From contig JAIMBT010000001.1 in NCBI GenBank assembly GCA_023511295.1, positions 159,650 to 223,649 of the forward strand: DNA of 64,000 bases, in the 5' to 3' direction. Position numbers and translations under genes: made by a program. This document shows, piece by piece, positions 54,754 to 63,848 of the stretch; positions within the stretch are counted from its first letter, which is position 1; each line of letters begins with the position of its first letter. The DNA comes from Alicyclobacillus sp. GTDB taxonomy: Bacteria > Bacillota > Bacilli > Alicyclobacillales > Alicyclobacillaceae. The notes beneath the pieces were generated by a model, which was given only the letters and a program-made list of their open reading frames with translations, was not told the DNA's origin and ran no database searches.

Positions 54754-56478
54754 ATGAGGATTGAACGGGTTGTAATTAAAAACTATCGTTCGATACGTGA
54801 CCTGGCTTTCGAACCCGCTAGCCTATGCGCCTTGATTGGAGAAAACAATGCGGGAAAATCCAATATCTTGCGTGCGCTCAATTTGGTGTTGGGGGAAACT
54901 TGGCCATCGGACCGTTCGTTCACCGATGACGACTTTTACCAGCATGACCGTTCCAATGAAATTTTGATTCAAGTGGTGTTTGATACTGGAGTCGAAGTGG
55001 AGCGTTACGGGAAGGTCGTAAAGGTGTTTGGATTTCGGTTGACATGTGGGCAGTACAAAAGGGCTACAAAAAACAAGAAGGCTGGAGACTTGAAATCCGA
55101 ATTCATTTGCTTAAATCAAAATGGTGAGCCAATTAAGGTACCGTCAAAACCGTATGCAAAGGGCCAAGAAAGTAGACCGTATTCAGTAAACCTCAATGTG
55201 AGCGCAGACCTGCGTGAACAGTTTCCGCTAGTGTATGTGGACGTGTGGCGTGATTATAGTAGCCATTCCCCCAGTTCCAGGTGGTCTGCGTTGAACCGAC
55301 TATTTCGAAATGTGAACGACGAGTTTGGCCGGGAAGTCATCGACGTCCCAGGGGCGCCCCACCCTGTATTACGAAAAGAACTGTACGAACGAAAGGTTGA
55401 AGAACTGTTCAACCTGTTGAGGACACAATCCTTTCTTGATATAGAGGCGAGGGTACGAAATTATGCACTGGAACAGCTCGGGTTAGAACCTTCATCCGAT
55501 GACGTCCGAATCGACTTCCAGCCGTTTGATCCTTTCAACGTCTACAGGAACATGGAGGTTGTCATAACCGAGGGCGGGACAAGCCATGCGGCATCAGAAG
55601 TAGGAGCGGGCTATCAAAGCTCCTTGGTTGTAGCCATATTTCGAGCTTATCAAGAGTTGCAAAAGGGTAACGCAATTATCGCCGTAGAGGAACCTGAGGG
55701 ATATCTGCACCCCCATCGGCAACGGTTTTTCTACAAAGTGTTGCGTGACATTGCGAGGCAAGGGAATCAGGTTTTTTATACAACACATTCCGCAAACTTT
55801 GTAGACGTCATGCATCCCGAAACTGTCAATATTGTGCGGAAGAGCAAAGACACTGGGACTAAGGTATCATGTTGCCCGCCACAACAATGGTCGCCAACGC
55901 AAAGGGAAGAATTCAAACTCCTAAGGGAATTCGATCCCGAACGTAGCGAGCTGTTCTTTTCAAAGTATTGTTTGTTGGTCGAAGGCGATACCGAGAAATT
56001 TTTGTTTCCGGCTCTGCTCAAACAATATGGGATCGACGCTGATGCAATAGGACTATCGGTTGTTGAAGTCGGTGGGAAAAGCAACCTTCCCATTTTCATT
56101 AACGTATTGCAACACTTTGAGATTCCGTTTGTCGTCATTCATGATGTTGATGTTAAAGAGGTAGATGCAAAATGGTCTCCGGAACGACAAAAGAAGCAAC
56201 GGGAAGAGAACGAATTTCATGAGGCTTTGAATTCGAAAATCGAGAGTGCAATCCTGGATAAGACACGACTGTTCACATTCGACCCAGATCTTGAAGAGGA
56301 CTGCGGATTCAACGTTGGTAAAAACGATAAAGTTCGTCGTGCGTTGGAGTTTGTACAGGGCGAGGTTTCTGAAGACGTGCGTCAAAGACTTTCAAAGCCA
56401 ATCGAAAGACTTCTCGGCAGGAAGTTGGAATCGAACGTTCCAACTGATAGGACGGAGGAGGTCCCTGTGTTGAAGTAG
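54754..56478 (+). CDS. OLD-family ATPase/TOPRIM nuclease
   Basis: A 574-residue overcoming-lysogenisation-defect (OLD) protein. Walker A is GENNAGKS (29-36). 'AIIAVEEPEGYLHP' is the Walker B/D-loop region, and 'YTTHSANFVDV' the switch His. The TOPRIM part has 'LLVEGDTEKFLFPALL' and the acidic 'DVDVKEVD'. ATG 54754 with AAGGGAGCG is preferred over 54568. No UvrD helicase (GajB) follows, so this is not a Gabija pair but a stand-alone OLD, known elsewhere as a defence nuclease. It is 270 bp behind hsdR. Confidence 0.88.
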   Translation: MRIERVVIKNYRSIRDLAFEPASLCALIGENNAGKSNILRALNLVLGETWPSDRSFTDDDFYQHDRSNEILIQVVFDTGVEVERYGKVVKVFGFRLTCGQYKRATKNKKAGDLKSEFICLNQNGEPIKVPSKPYAKGQESRPYSVNLNVSADLREQFPLVYVDVWRDYSSHSPSSRWSALNRLFRNVNDEFGREVIDVPGAPHPVLRKELYERKVEELFNLLRTQSFLDIEARVRNYALEQLGLEPSSDDVRIDFQPFDPFNVYRNMEVVITEGGTSHAASEVGAGYQSSLVVAIFRAYQELQKGNAIIAVEEPEGYLHPHRQRFFYKVLRDIARQGNQVFYTTHSANFVDVMHPETVNIVRKSKDTGTKVSCCPPQQWSPTQREEFKLLREFDPERSELFFSKYCLLVEGDTEKFLFPALLKQYGIDADAIGLSVVEVGGKSNLPIFINVLQHFEIPFVVIHDVDVKEVDAKWSPERQKKQREENEFHEALNSKIESAILDKTRLFTFDPDLEEDCGFNVGKNDKVRRALEFVQGEVSEDVRQRLSKPIERLLGRKLESNVPTDRTEEVPVLK

Positions 56479-57027
56479 ATATCATCATTGCTGGGTGGCC
56501 AGTGATGGGAGCAGCTCGCCCGGATCATCGAGGTGAAACTTGATGGCAATCCAGAATTGAGTGAACGTATTTGGACGAATCAAATTCTTCAATATCATGT
56601 TGCTCTGGCACGATTTCTCATGATGAAATATCCCTCTGATGTCGGGGCTTGATTCTGAACCGATGGGCCGATGGCACATTCGTATTGCCCGAGATCACCG
56701 CTGGCTCCTCACGTTTGCTGGATGCGTTTGTCAACTGGGCGACCATACTAGGTTTGGGGGGGCGGTCACGGACGTCGAATTTACGATCAGACGATGAACG
56801 AAGTATCAGGTGAAGGCGTTGTTTCGGCCGTGTTGGCTGACGACTATAGACAATCACCCGGACGACGGGCGGGCAGTACTCCGTACACGAAGGACAACTG
56901 CTTAAAGTGTTGCGAAGTGGTGAGGGCGTTTTGCCATGTTTTCCGTAGCCCTTAGCTTGGGAAGGGATCCTCCAAACAAATGTCAAAATGTTTAACGACA
57001 AAGCGTCCAAGCCGAGGTGGCTCCAAT
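56479..57027. other. Intergenic stretch, possible gene remnants
   Basis: About 550 bp between the OLD and SEC-C genes. The - strand is open in two frames but with atypical composition and no ribosome binding site. A segment at 56520-56640 looks like a decayed coding fragment but cannot be assigned. Confidence 0.35.
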
Positions 57028-58200
57028 ATGAAGACTCCACATGAAATGAAACAGTTCCCGCTTCACCCTGAACACCGAATTCGGCGATTCGCCTTGGACT
57101 ATTTCGAAGAAGCCCAATCAGACGACGAAGAGCTCCTGCCGATTGTTTTGAAAGCGTGCGAAATAGGAGATCAAACGGATGCCCGTGGTGAGTTGCTATA
57201 CGGAGCACGTGAATTTGTCGTGTCGCCAACAATGGCTTCCGAATTATTCCGCCGAATAAAGGACGAGCCCGCACTCCAACAGGACTATGCGAGAATCCTC
57301 CTGTCAGCTCACCCTCACGTATTGGCGGGTCTCAGTAATGGTTTGTCGAGCCTTCCTGCAACGCTACGTCGAAAAATTGAGCGGCGAATCAATCTCGTCA
57401 GTTTGAAAACGCCGGCTCTCCTTGAAGAATGGCGGAGGTTTGCCGATGAAATTCGGGGCGAAGAATACTCTGTGGTCGATTTTCCGTTTGTCGTCGCAAT
57501 GGCACGGGAAATAGCACGCAGAAGTGATTTGCCAAAACTCGAGTTGAGTGAAACCATTCGGAAGCACGAAGATGACGATCCCGATGATTGGTACGACGAC
57601 TACGAAGATGCAATGGCGTGCGTCCTTGCGGGTTATTTGAAGGATGCATCGGCGATTTCTGCCTTACTCGACGCCCTCGATTCAGATATCGACCTCTTGC
57701 AAGAGCGGGCGATGTATGCCTTGGTGAGAATTGGCACCCAATCTGTCGTGGACGCTGTTGAGGAGCGGTTCGGCGAGTCCGAGTGGGATTTCCACAACTA
57801 CGCCACGGGCGTCCTCGCTGGAATCAAAACCTCGTACTCAGCAGCGGCGACGGTACGGTTGTTTCAGAAGGCCACAGACATCGAAGAGCGTTTGATGCTG
57901 GCCGATACGCTGTGCCGACTGACTTCGCCGCTGGAAATCTCGGCCATGAAAGAGTTGCGTCAGCAATCGGATGATAACCTGGACTTGCTCGAAGTCTTGT
58001 ATGCTAATTGCGTAGTGAACGGAATTGATGACCCCGAAGTTCAACAATGGAAGAAATCGCTCGATGAAATTGACGAGGAGTTCGAAAGGCGAATGCGGTT
58101 CGAGAAGGCGATGGTAACCCGACCCAAGAAGAAGGTCGGTCGGAATGAGCCGTGCCCTTGCGGAAGTGGGAAGAAATATAAAAAGTGCTGCGGCGCATGA
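57028..58200 (+). CDS. Repeat protein with C-terminal SEC-C zinc motif
   Basis: A 390-residue soluble protein. The body is alpha-helical with HEAT-like units ('[28 protein letters not shown]', '[27 protein letters not shown]'). The last 25 residues hold the SEC-C zinc motif '[17 protein letters not shown]' (C-x-C-x8-C-C), as in SecA and many uncharacterised proteins. GAGGTGG is 8 bases before ATG 57028. It resembles no defined enzyme. Neighbouring defence genes suggest but do not prove a role in defence. Confidence 0.75.
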   Translation: MKTPHEMKQFPLHPEHRIRRFALDYFEEAQSDDEELLPIVLKACEIGDQTDARGELLYGAREFVVSPTMASELFRRIKDEPALQQDYARILLSAHPHVLAGLSNGLSSLPATLRRKIERRINLVSLKTPALLEEWRRFADEIRGEEYSVVDFPFVVAMAREIARRSDLPKLELSETIRKHEDDDPDDWYDDYEDAMACVLAGYLKDASAISALLDALDSDIDLLQERAMYALVRIGTQSVVDAVEERFGESEWDFHNYATGVLAGIKTSYSAAATVRLFQKATDIEERLMLADTLCRLTSPLEISAMKELRQQSDDNLDLLEVLYANCVVNGIDDPEVQQWKKSLDEIDEEFERRMRFEKAMVTRPKKKVGRNEPCPCGSGKKYKKCCGA

Positions 58201-59059
58201 GTAAGTGGACTCGGAAGGGGGATAAAGCTTGAAGGAAGGTAACAAAACCCTTCGGGACTTTATTCTCCGCCGCATGAGAAACCACCAGTAACCTGGCACC
58301 GGGTCACAGTGGGATCACGTCCGTGATCGGGAAATCTCCACGTCCCAACTTTCGGTGGCAGTAGGCGGACGAAATGCCTTCCGACATCCGTTACGCCATC
58401 ATCGGACGACTCTCCACGAACCAGTATGGCCACGGCAGATGGCATAAAGATTCCCGTTATTCCGCAAGACTTCGCTGCATCAATAAAATGGAAGGCTTAC
58501 CAATCCAGGATTCGCCGTACCTACTATTATGAAGATGAGATGCGAGAGTGCTCAAGATATTGGCGATGCAGAGCGGATACTCCATGGTGCTGGAACGGTG
58601 ATCGAGCCCGGATTCGGCAGGCCTGTGCGAAGTATGGAGCGTAAAAGGATCTGGAAGTTCCGATACGACTATCAGATGAGACGTGGTGATGAACGTGAGG
58701 ATGATGTGAAGTGGCGCCGGAGGGATAAGGATTGGGTGGAAGTGCCTTGCGTTCCACCTGCGAAAGGAGTGCCTACAGCGCAGACCATTGGTGTGTACGA
58801 AGTTACTCTGCCATCGGACGGAAACTAAGCATGACACGGGTGCGCACAAACATGCCAGTCGAAGCTCAGAAACGAAGGTGGGGATGGCGATGAGCATGTG
58901 ACAGCGAATGCGTCTACGGCCACACGTACAAAAGAAGCAAGTATCCAACGAGTCGAATGATACGCTTGAGACGGTAGATGCGGATCATGTATGTGAGCGC
59001 ACCGGCTTCGTAATTAGTGTAGTTTCCTCGCCTACTGCGGACAGAACCGCTTAACGCAT
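58201..59059. other. Long stretch without a confident gene
   Basis: About 860 bp. Frames at 58426-58644 and 58529-58828 (99 codons, 'AERILHGAGTVIEPGFGRPVRS') on the + strand overlap in different phases, and neither has a good ribosome binding site. They may be one broken small gene. Nothing else is seen. Confidence 0.4.
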
Positions 59060-59061
59060 AA

Positions 59062-59089
59062 CAAGCCCACGTTTGCCGGCGTGGGCTTG
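59062..59089 (-). terminator. Hairpin after the BtuF-like gene
   Basis: A 10-bp perfect stem (CAAGCCCACG / CGTGGGCTTG) with an 8-base loop lies 52 bp beyond the stop of the - strand gene; the T tract is weak. Confidence 0.55.
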
Positions 59090-59140
59090 ATTTACCTTCG
59101 TGAACTTTTCCATTCTTGCACCACACGGAGGCGCTGACCG

Positions 59141-59926
59141 TCAATGCTTCGTTGCAAATCGAGCAAAGCAGGCGTGAAGCTCTTTCAAGCTGTCGAGCAA
59201 CATCGGGCCAAATTGCAGAATTTCGCTGCGCACTTCATGAACCTCATCGTGTATCACCGCCGGGATTTCACTGAATCCCGTTCTCGAAACGAATGACGCT
59301 TTGTCAAAGGGCTTTCCGCACCAGGAAGCCAACACAATATCTGGTTGCGCTTCGATGATGTCATCGTCCGTCACGACTCTATCGATCGCTGAACGGCCTG
59401 TGAGCGACCGTTCACGAAAAACATCTCGGCCACCCGCAATTGTGATCAAATCACTGACCCAGCCGGTTCCGCACATGAATGGGTCCATCCATTCTTCGAA
59501 GTACACCCTCGGATGAACGGATAGTGCGTTTCTTTGCTCTTCGATTAAGTATAACTTGGACTGAATTTCATCGTTTAGACGTTCGGCTTCTTCGGGCTTA
59601 CCAACGACGTTCCCCAATAGCCGAATCTCATCAAATAAATCTGTTAGCCGGTGCGGATTAAAGTGCAACAATGTCACGCCGGCAGCGGCCAGACTCATGG
59701 CAAGTTCTTTTTGCACGCCGGACGTGAGGATGACGAGATCGGGATTCAAACGCATGATCCGCTCGACGCTTCCAAACTTGAATCCACTGACCTTCGGAAT
59801 ACGGAGGGCTTCCTCCGGACGTGTCGTGTATGCAGAGATTCCTGCAACTTTGTCTAAGACTCCCAAACGGTGAAGTATTTCAGGCGTTTCGGCCGCCAGA
59901 CAGACAATTCGATTCGGGAATGACAT
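59141..59926 (-). CDS. BtuF-like periplasmic-binding-fold protein without signal peptide
   Basis: A 261-residue protein of the cobalamin/iron-complex substrate-binding fold: 'RIVCLAAETPEILHRLGVLDKVAGIS', 'ERIMRLNPDLVILTSG', 'WVSDLITIAGGRDVF' and 'QPDIVLASWCGKPFDKASF'. Members normally are lipoproteins of ABC importers, but here there is no lipobox or signal peptide and no transporter next to it; the protein would stay in the cytosol. GAGGAGG precedes ATG 59926. Ligand and partner are unknown. Confidence 0.8.
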   Translation of the reverse strand: MSFPNRIVCLAAETPEILHRLGVLDKVAGISAYTTRPEEALRIPKVSGFKFGSVERIMRLNPDLVILTSGVQKELAMSLAAAGVTLLHFNPHRLTDLFDEIRLLGNVVGKPEEAERLNDEIQSKLYLIEEQRNALSVHPRVYFEEWMDPFMCGTGWVSDLITIAGGRDVFRERSLTGRSAIDRVVTDDDIIEAQPDIVLASWCGKPFDKASFVSRTGFSEIPAVIHDEVHEVRSEILQFGPMLLDSLKELHACFARFATKH

Positions 59927-60162
59927 TTTACGGCCTCCTCGCTGTACATGGCTTGCATCGCACAATCTCTGACAGGGCTTTATGTGGAGAGCGTATCACA
60001 CATTCTGGGACAAAGTGCTTGTCTTGTGCCGCTGTGTCTGAAAAATTGTCTGCAAACCGCAGTCGTCTCGTTGTCTGACTCAATGGATTCAGGCTTTTTT
60101 CGACTGTACCCAACATTGATGTAACATGTTTGAGAGAAGTACATGCATACGAGGTGATTGAC

Positions 60163-60747
60163 ATGACCAAATTGGAAGCGCTATATCCCGACAAAACGGC
60201 ACTTGTTGTGATTGACCTGCAAAATAGCGTTGTGGCGCTCAAAGGGGCGCCATACTCGGCGCAGGAAGTCGTACACAACGCAGCGAGACTGGTGAACGCA
60301 TTTCGAGCAAAGGGAGCGTTTGTCGGCCTGGTACGAGTGGCTTCGCAGGACGGAAAAGACATGTTGAGACCGCTGACGGATGAAGCACCACGGTGGGGAT
60401 CCGGTGAGCGACCGAAAGATGCGTTTGAAATCGTCTCCGAAATCGGCGTGACGGACACTGATTTTGTCATCACCAAACACCAATGGGGAGCCTTTTACGG
60501 TACGGATTTGGACCTCCAACTTCGGAGGAGGAGCATCGACACAATCGTGCTATGCGGTATCGCTACCGGGTATGGCGTTGACACGACTGCACGTGAGGCG
60601 TATCAGCACGGGTACAACCAGGTGTTTGCGATTGACGCCATGACGGGACTTAATCAGGAAGAACACAACTATGTGCTGAAGCACATCTTCCCGAGAATTG
60701 GGCGTTCACGTACCACTACAGAAATCCTCGACGCACTGTCGCAGTGA
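60163..60747 (+). CDS. Isochorismatase-like hydrolase
   Basis: A 194-residue cysteine-hydrolase-fold protein: '[15 protein letters not shown]' (catalytic Asp), '[19 protein letters not shown]' (catalytic Lys) and '[22 protein letters not shown]'. In the last motif the nucleophilic Cys of classical members is replaced by Gly, as in YecD-like proteins. GAGGTGA lies 6 bases before ATG 60163. The enzyme's substrate and even its activity are uncertain. A broken SDR gene follows 13 bp later. Confidence 0.85.
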   Translation: MTKLEALYPDKTALVVIDLQNSVVALKGAPYSAQEVVHNAARLVNAFRAKGAFVGLVRVASQDGKDMLRPLTDEAPRWGSGERPKDAFEIVSEIGVTDTDFVITKHQWGAFYGTDLDLQLRRRSIDTIVLCGIATGYGVDTTAREAYQHGYNQVFAIDAMTGLNQEEHNYVLKHIFPRIGRSRTTTEILDALSQ

Positions 60748-60760
60748 GGAGGCATACGGG

Positions 60761-61160
60761 ATGGAGCCAATTCGTTTGAACGGAGTCCGTGCTCCTGTGA
60801 CGGGCGGTTCAAGCGGCCTGGGCCTTGCCATGAGCGAGGCGTTGTTGTGTCCAGGGGCTTCAGTCACCTTGGCGGCTCGACCGGGGTCCAGACTGGAAAT
60901 GAGGTGCAACGCCTTGTTGATGCGGGATACGATGCGCACAAACTTCCGCTTGATGTACGATCCGGGAATTCCGTGAACGATGCTGTCGCTTCGAATCTTT
61001 TGGCACAGGGCGGGGAGGTTCAAACCCGAGATGTCTACATTGACGGGACAAAACTTGACGGTCGTGAAGTTTTGACGTTGCACGCTGGAAAACATACCAC
61101 ACTTGCGTGCTCATATACGAGTGTCAGTATCGTTACACGCCTTTGCGGTGAAACCATGTA
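60761..61160 (+). pseudogene. Truncated, frameshifted SDR-family gene
   Basis: Starting at ATG 60761 with a good GAGGAGG, the frame gives the SDR cofactor motif 'VTGGSSGLGLAMSEALL' and 'GASVTLAARPGS'. It then shifts near 60890: the next part, 'VQRLVDAGYDAHKLPLDVRSGNSV', is in another frame. No catalytic S-Y-K part is found downstream, so it is a decayed fragment of a short-chain dehydrogenase. Confidence 0.7.
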
Positions 61161-61221
61161 GGCGTGTGCGCTGGCCGGCATCCTTGTCACTAGCGTCGTG
61201 TGAACATGGTGATGCAAAGTC

Positions 61222-61821
61222 TCATCTGTGCGGCCATTCCAACATGACCGCAAACCTGTAGAACGCTTGCTGACGCTGGGATATGAGTGGCTTCATACGG
61301 TCAGCCTGACTGCTCACGAGCAAATATGTCGTATACACGTGGCGCTGGAACCATGCACGTAGGCGCTTCAGTAATTCATCACCCCCCAAACGCTCAAGCT
61401 CGTGGAGCTCTTCAAGCACAACAACCATTCGCCGCTCGTCTTGTTCGGCTACAAATTCAGGAACCATGACGGCGTATTCCAGTAACTCAATCGGATCCAC
61501 CAGCCCATCTTCGGGGTGCGGCTCCAGATGAACGGACTCGGGAACTGACGGCACCGATCTGGTTTCAGAAGCGGATTGAATCAACGCACTGGAGAACTCG
61601 TCCACGCTATCGGCCGCCGAAACATCTACTCTAGTGACATAAGCTCCCCTCATGTGAAGCTGACGTACGATCTCAGGAATGATTCTAACCTGGCACTCTG
61701 CGGATGCACATAGAGACACACTGTGGCCATCCATCAGCCGTTGGGTTATTTCTGCGATGAGTTGATTTACTGGGTCGTTGATGCGACTAGGCTCATGGTG
61801 GAAGGAAGTATCATGTGTCAT
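61222..61821 (-). CDS. ATPase-like protein lacking the P-loop
   Basis: A 199-residue protein resembling COG1672-type AAA ATPases. It has 'DPIELLEYAVMVPEFVAEQDERRMVVVLEELHELERLGGDELLKRLRAWFQ' (Walker B region, acidic) and 'YLLVSSQADRMKPLISQRQQAFYRFAVML'. Where a G-x4-GKS/T loop should be, the sequence reads 'DGHSVSLCASAECQVRIIPEIV', so nucleotide binding is doubtful. The usual C-terminal part is absent. GGAAGGGA precedes ATG 61821. Either a decayed ATPase or a non-hydrolysing partner. Confidence 0.6.
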   Translation of the reverse strand: MTHDTSFHHEPSRINDPVNQLIAEITQRLMDGHSVSLCASAECQVRIIPEIVRQLHMRGAYVTRVDVSAADSVDEFSSALIQSASETRSVPSVPESVHLEPHPEDGLVDPIELLEYAVMVPEFVAEQDERRMVVVLEELHELERLGGDELLKRLRAWFQRHVYTTYLLVSSQADRMKPLISQRQQAFYRFAVMLEWPHR

Positions 61822-61984
61822 CCAGGTCCCTTCCTTCGTTCACGCAAGAGTTGGAAATCCCGTACAAATTATATCGCATCTCGAACATCGTGTTGCACTG
61901 CGCAGGAACTTGCACCGTTGGACCAACCCTCTTTAAGCTCTCCCCATTCAGCCGGAGGAGAACGGTGAGGAAGGGGATTTGACG

Positions 61985-62686
61985 ATGTTTTGGAAAACGA
62001 AGGGTCCAATGGTGCTTGGGAGTCTCGATAATATTGTTTGGTACGGTCTTGCCAAGGAGAGAAGGAGGGACGTCACGCAGTGGATGGATCCCGAATTTTA
62101 CGAGGTATGGGAGGCCTTGATGAGAGAGGCATTTGACCTTTTGGGGATGATGGACCGATTCCAAGACATGATGTTGGAGTCGGATCAAGTGACTGCTTCG
62201 AGCGTCGAACTTCGAGGGATGATTCCCGTACCTGGGCGCAAGAACCGCCATCTGCTCAGAAAGACCATGCTAAACGTCGACGGAGCTCTGACAACGATGC
62301 GAAAGATTTCGGTGGAGGATGGATTCGCCGTGTGTCACCACGGTAAAAAGCATTTGGCGCTTGACCAGTGGAAGGCGATTATGGAGTTACTCGGGCAAAC
62401 AACAGTGATGACCATTGCCACGCAAGGTCTACAGTATTACCTCGAGGGATCCCAGGTCGGATACACGCCTAAAACACGCCACCTGTTTCGGAGAGGGAAC
62501 ACGGTGAAGCGGATCGGGTTACCGAACGAACCCCGCTGGTTGGTGAATGTGTCCGGACACAGGATCGAGATCACCGGAAACTGGGATGACATCAAACGGA
62601 CTCGGAGAGAACACGGATACAACATGTTCCAAATGTTGCAATTGAGGCTGAATGAGGAACTGGAGAAGGCTGTGGCGAGGGGGTAA
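61985..62686 (+). CDS. Protein of unknown function
   Basis: A 233-residue, mostly helical, Met- and Arg-rich soluble protein (MFWKTKGPMVLGSLDNIVW to LNEELEKAVARG). It contains 'DPEFYEVWEALMREAFDLLGMMDRFQDMM' and 'HRIEITGNWDDIKRTRREHGYN'. No family, signal or metal site is recognised. GAGGAAGGGGA precedes ATG 61985 (a TTG at 61979 is possible). It is flanked by ATPase-like genes on the opposite strand and may belong to the same mobile module. Confidence 0.65.
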   Translation: MFWKTKGPMVLGSLDNIVWYGLAKERRRDVTQWMDPEFYEVWEALMREAFDLLGMMDRFQDMMLESDQVTASSVELRGMIPVPGRKNRHLLRKTMLNVDGALTTMRKISVEDGFAVCHHGKKHLALDQWKAIMELLGQTTVMTIATQGLQYYLEGSQVGYTPKTRHLFRRGNTVKRIGLPNEPRWLVNVSGHRIEITGNWDDIKRTRREHGYNMFQMLQLRLNEELEKAVARG

Positions 62687-62731
62687 TGAAGTTGGGGCTG
62701 CGTTGGCGGTCCCAGTACATCGACAATATGT

Positions 62732-62748
62732 AGCGGGGAGTCCCCGCT
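62732..62748. terminator. Bidirectional hairpin between convergent genes
   Basis: AGCGGGG / CCCCGCT, 7 bp with a 3-base loop, at the 3' ends of the unknown gene and the TniB-like gene. Confidence 0.5.
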
Positions 62749-63110
62749 CAGGCCGCTCGGTTAATCAAGATGACATCTAGCCGTCGAAATTGCTGTAGAA
62801 ATTTCACAATATCCGGCGTCATCTCGACCAGCCGCTGTCCATCCAACACGAACACCCGCATCCGATGTTGAAGCACCAGCATCTCCAGCACTTCGACTAC
62901 TGACTCTTGCGTCGTCCCTAGCGTCGACAGCTTGTCCACGAATAGCCCTTCGCCATGGCCAAGTGTGGTGGCAACGTGAAGAACATCAATGGGACCAAAC
63001 CCTTGTTCAGTCACATTCCAAAACGATGTGACAAATGCCTGACGGTCTAGTTCTTCAAGTGTTGCGTGATCACCGGGCTGCGCAAATAGCATGGAACGTG
63101 CATCCGTCAT
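62748..63110 (-). CDS. TniB/MuB-like AAA fragment, P-loop absent
   Basis: A 120-residue protein whose order 'VLHVATTLGHGEGLFVDKLSTLGTT', 'VVEVLEMLVLQHRMRVFVLDGQRLVEM' and 'DIVKFLQQFRRLDVILINRAA' parallels the second half of TniB-type transposition ATPases (after the P-loop, through Walker B and sensor 1). Here the Walker B acidic pair is D-G rather than D-E, and no GKT/S loop is present. A perfect AGGAGGTGA is 8 bases before ATG 63110, so translation looks intact. It may be a regulator or relic of a transposition protein. Confidence 0.5.
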   Translation of the reverse strand: MTDARSMLFAQPGDHATLEELDRQAFVTSFWNVTEQGFGPIDVLHVATTLGHGEGLFVDKLSTLGTTQESVVEVLEMLVLQHRMRVFVLDGQRLVEMTPDIVKFLQQFRRLDVILINRAA

Positions 63111-63160
63111 ACACATCACCTCCTAGTGTTATGCGAGGAGTGTAGAAAGAGTTGCTTGAT

Positions 63161-63186
63161 AAAAACAAGCCCCCGTGCGGGTGGGG
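63161..63186 (-). terminator. Terminator after the RNase H-like gene
   Basis: On the - strand a C-rich/G-rich hairpin (CCCG-CA-CGGG core) is followed by CTTGTTTTT, 30 bp after the RNase H-like gene stop. Confidence 0.6.
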
Positions 63187-63215
63187 AAAATGTGGCGTTG
63201 TAGCGGGATCGCCCG

Positions 63216-63665
63216 CTATCTCTTTCTAATAGAAGCCTCCTTTCGTGCTGCATTGTGTGCCGCAGCGTAGTACGGATTGTGCCTTTGCTCCTCGGGCGGC
63301 AAGTAGCAGATGTTCAGATCCACCGTTGACCACTTGTTGGCGAAGGATGTTCTGGCTGCTGCGACTCGACGAGCAGAATCGGCAAAAGTGACAATGTCAC
63401 CACCGTGAAGGATGTGCTCGATGTGGTTCACATCGCTGTAAACGACAACACGAGTCGGTAGGTTTAGTGTATCCCTTAACATCGCACTGGTTTGTTCGAT
63501 TGCGTATTGTAGCGCCTGGAGTTCGCCGTGCGTTGGGAGCAAGTGCCCGGTCGTGTCATATTTCTTACGTGAGCGAACGGTGACACTGCCGTCGAACACG
63601 ACAGCCACCGCAATGCCAAATGACTTTAAGGGATACGAAACCGAGCAGTCGCAATAGACTCGCAT
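63216..63665 (-). CDS. RNase H-like protein
   Basis: A 149-residue protein with the RNase H fold order: 'VYCDCSVSYPLKSFGIAVAVVFDG' (Asp6), 'THGELQALQYAIEQT' (Glu48), 'VVVYSDVNHI' (Asp78) and 'YYAAAHNAARKEA' at the end. The N-x-x-A-D of typical enzymes is N-A-A-R here, so the fourth acidic residue is missing. GGGAG precedes ATG 63665; the frame stays open to 63848, so a longer start (63695) is possible. It lies in a cluster of recombination-type fragments. Activity on RNA/DNA hybrids is uncertain. Confidence 0.65.
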   Translation of the reverse strand: MRVYCDCSVSYPLKSFGIAVAVVFDGSVTVRSRKKYDTTGHLLPTHGELQALQYAIEQTSAMLRDTLNLPTRVVVYSDVNHIEHILHGGDIVTFADSARRVAAARTSFANKWSTVDLNICYLPPEEQRHNPYYAAAHNAARKEASIRKR

Positions 63666-63848
63666 CGTCTCCCGGTCCCATAGATATTCATCCATCTCCG
63701 TCTGCCGCTCTTCTGATGGTCGCCACGCTTTTGGCCGCTGAGTCACGGGTGATGGACCTCGTGGAATATTCCGGTTCAATCGATACGCCTCCAAAATTTC
63801 GCATGGGATCTGAATCAACTCGCATACGCAGGTCCCATGCGAAAGCAA

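Noticed and set aside
54754..58200. Gabija system (GajA-GajB)
   Set aside because: The OLD protein fits GajA-like proteins loosely, but the next gene is a SEC-C protein, not a UvrD-like helicase.
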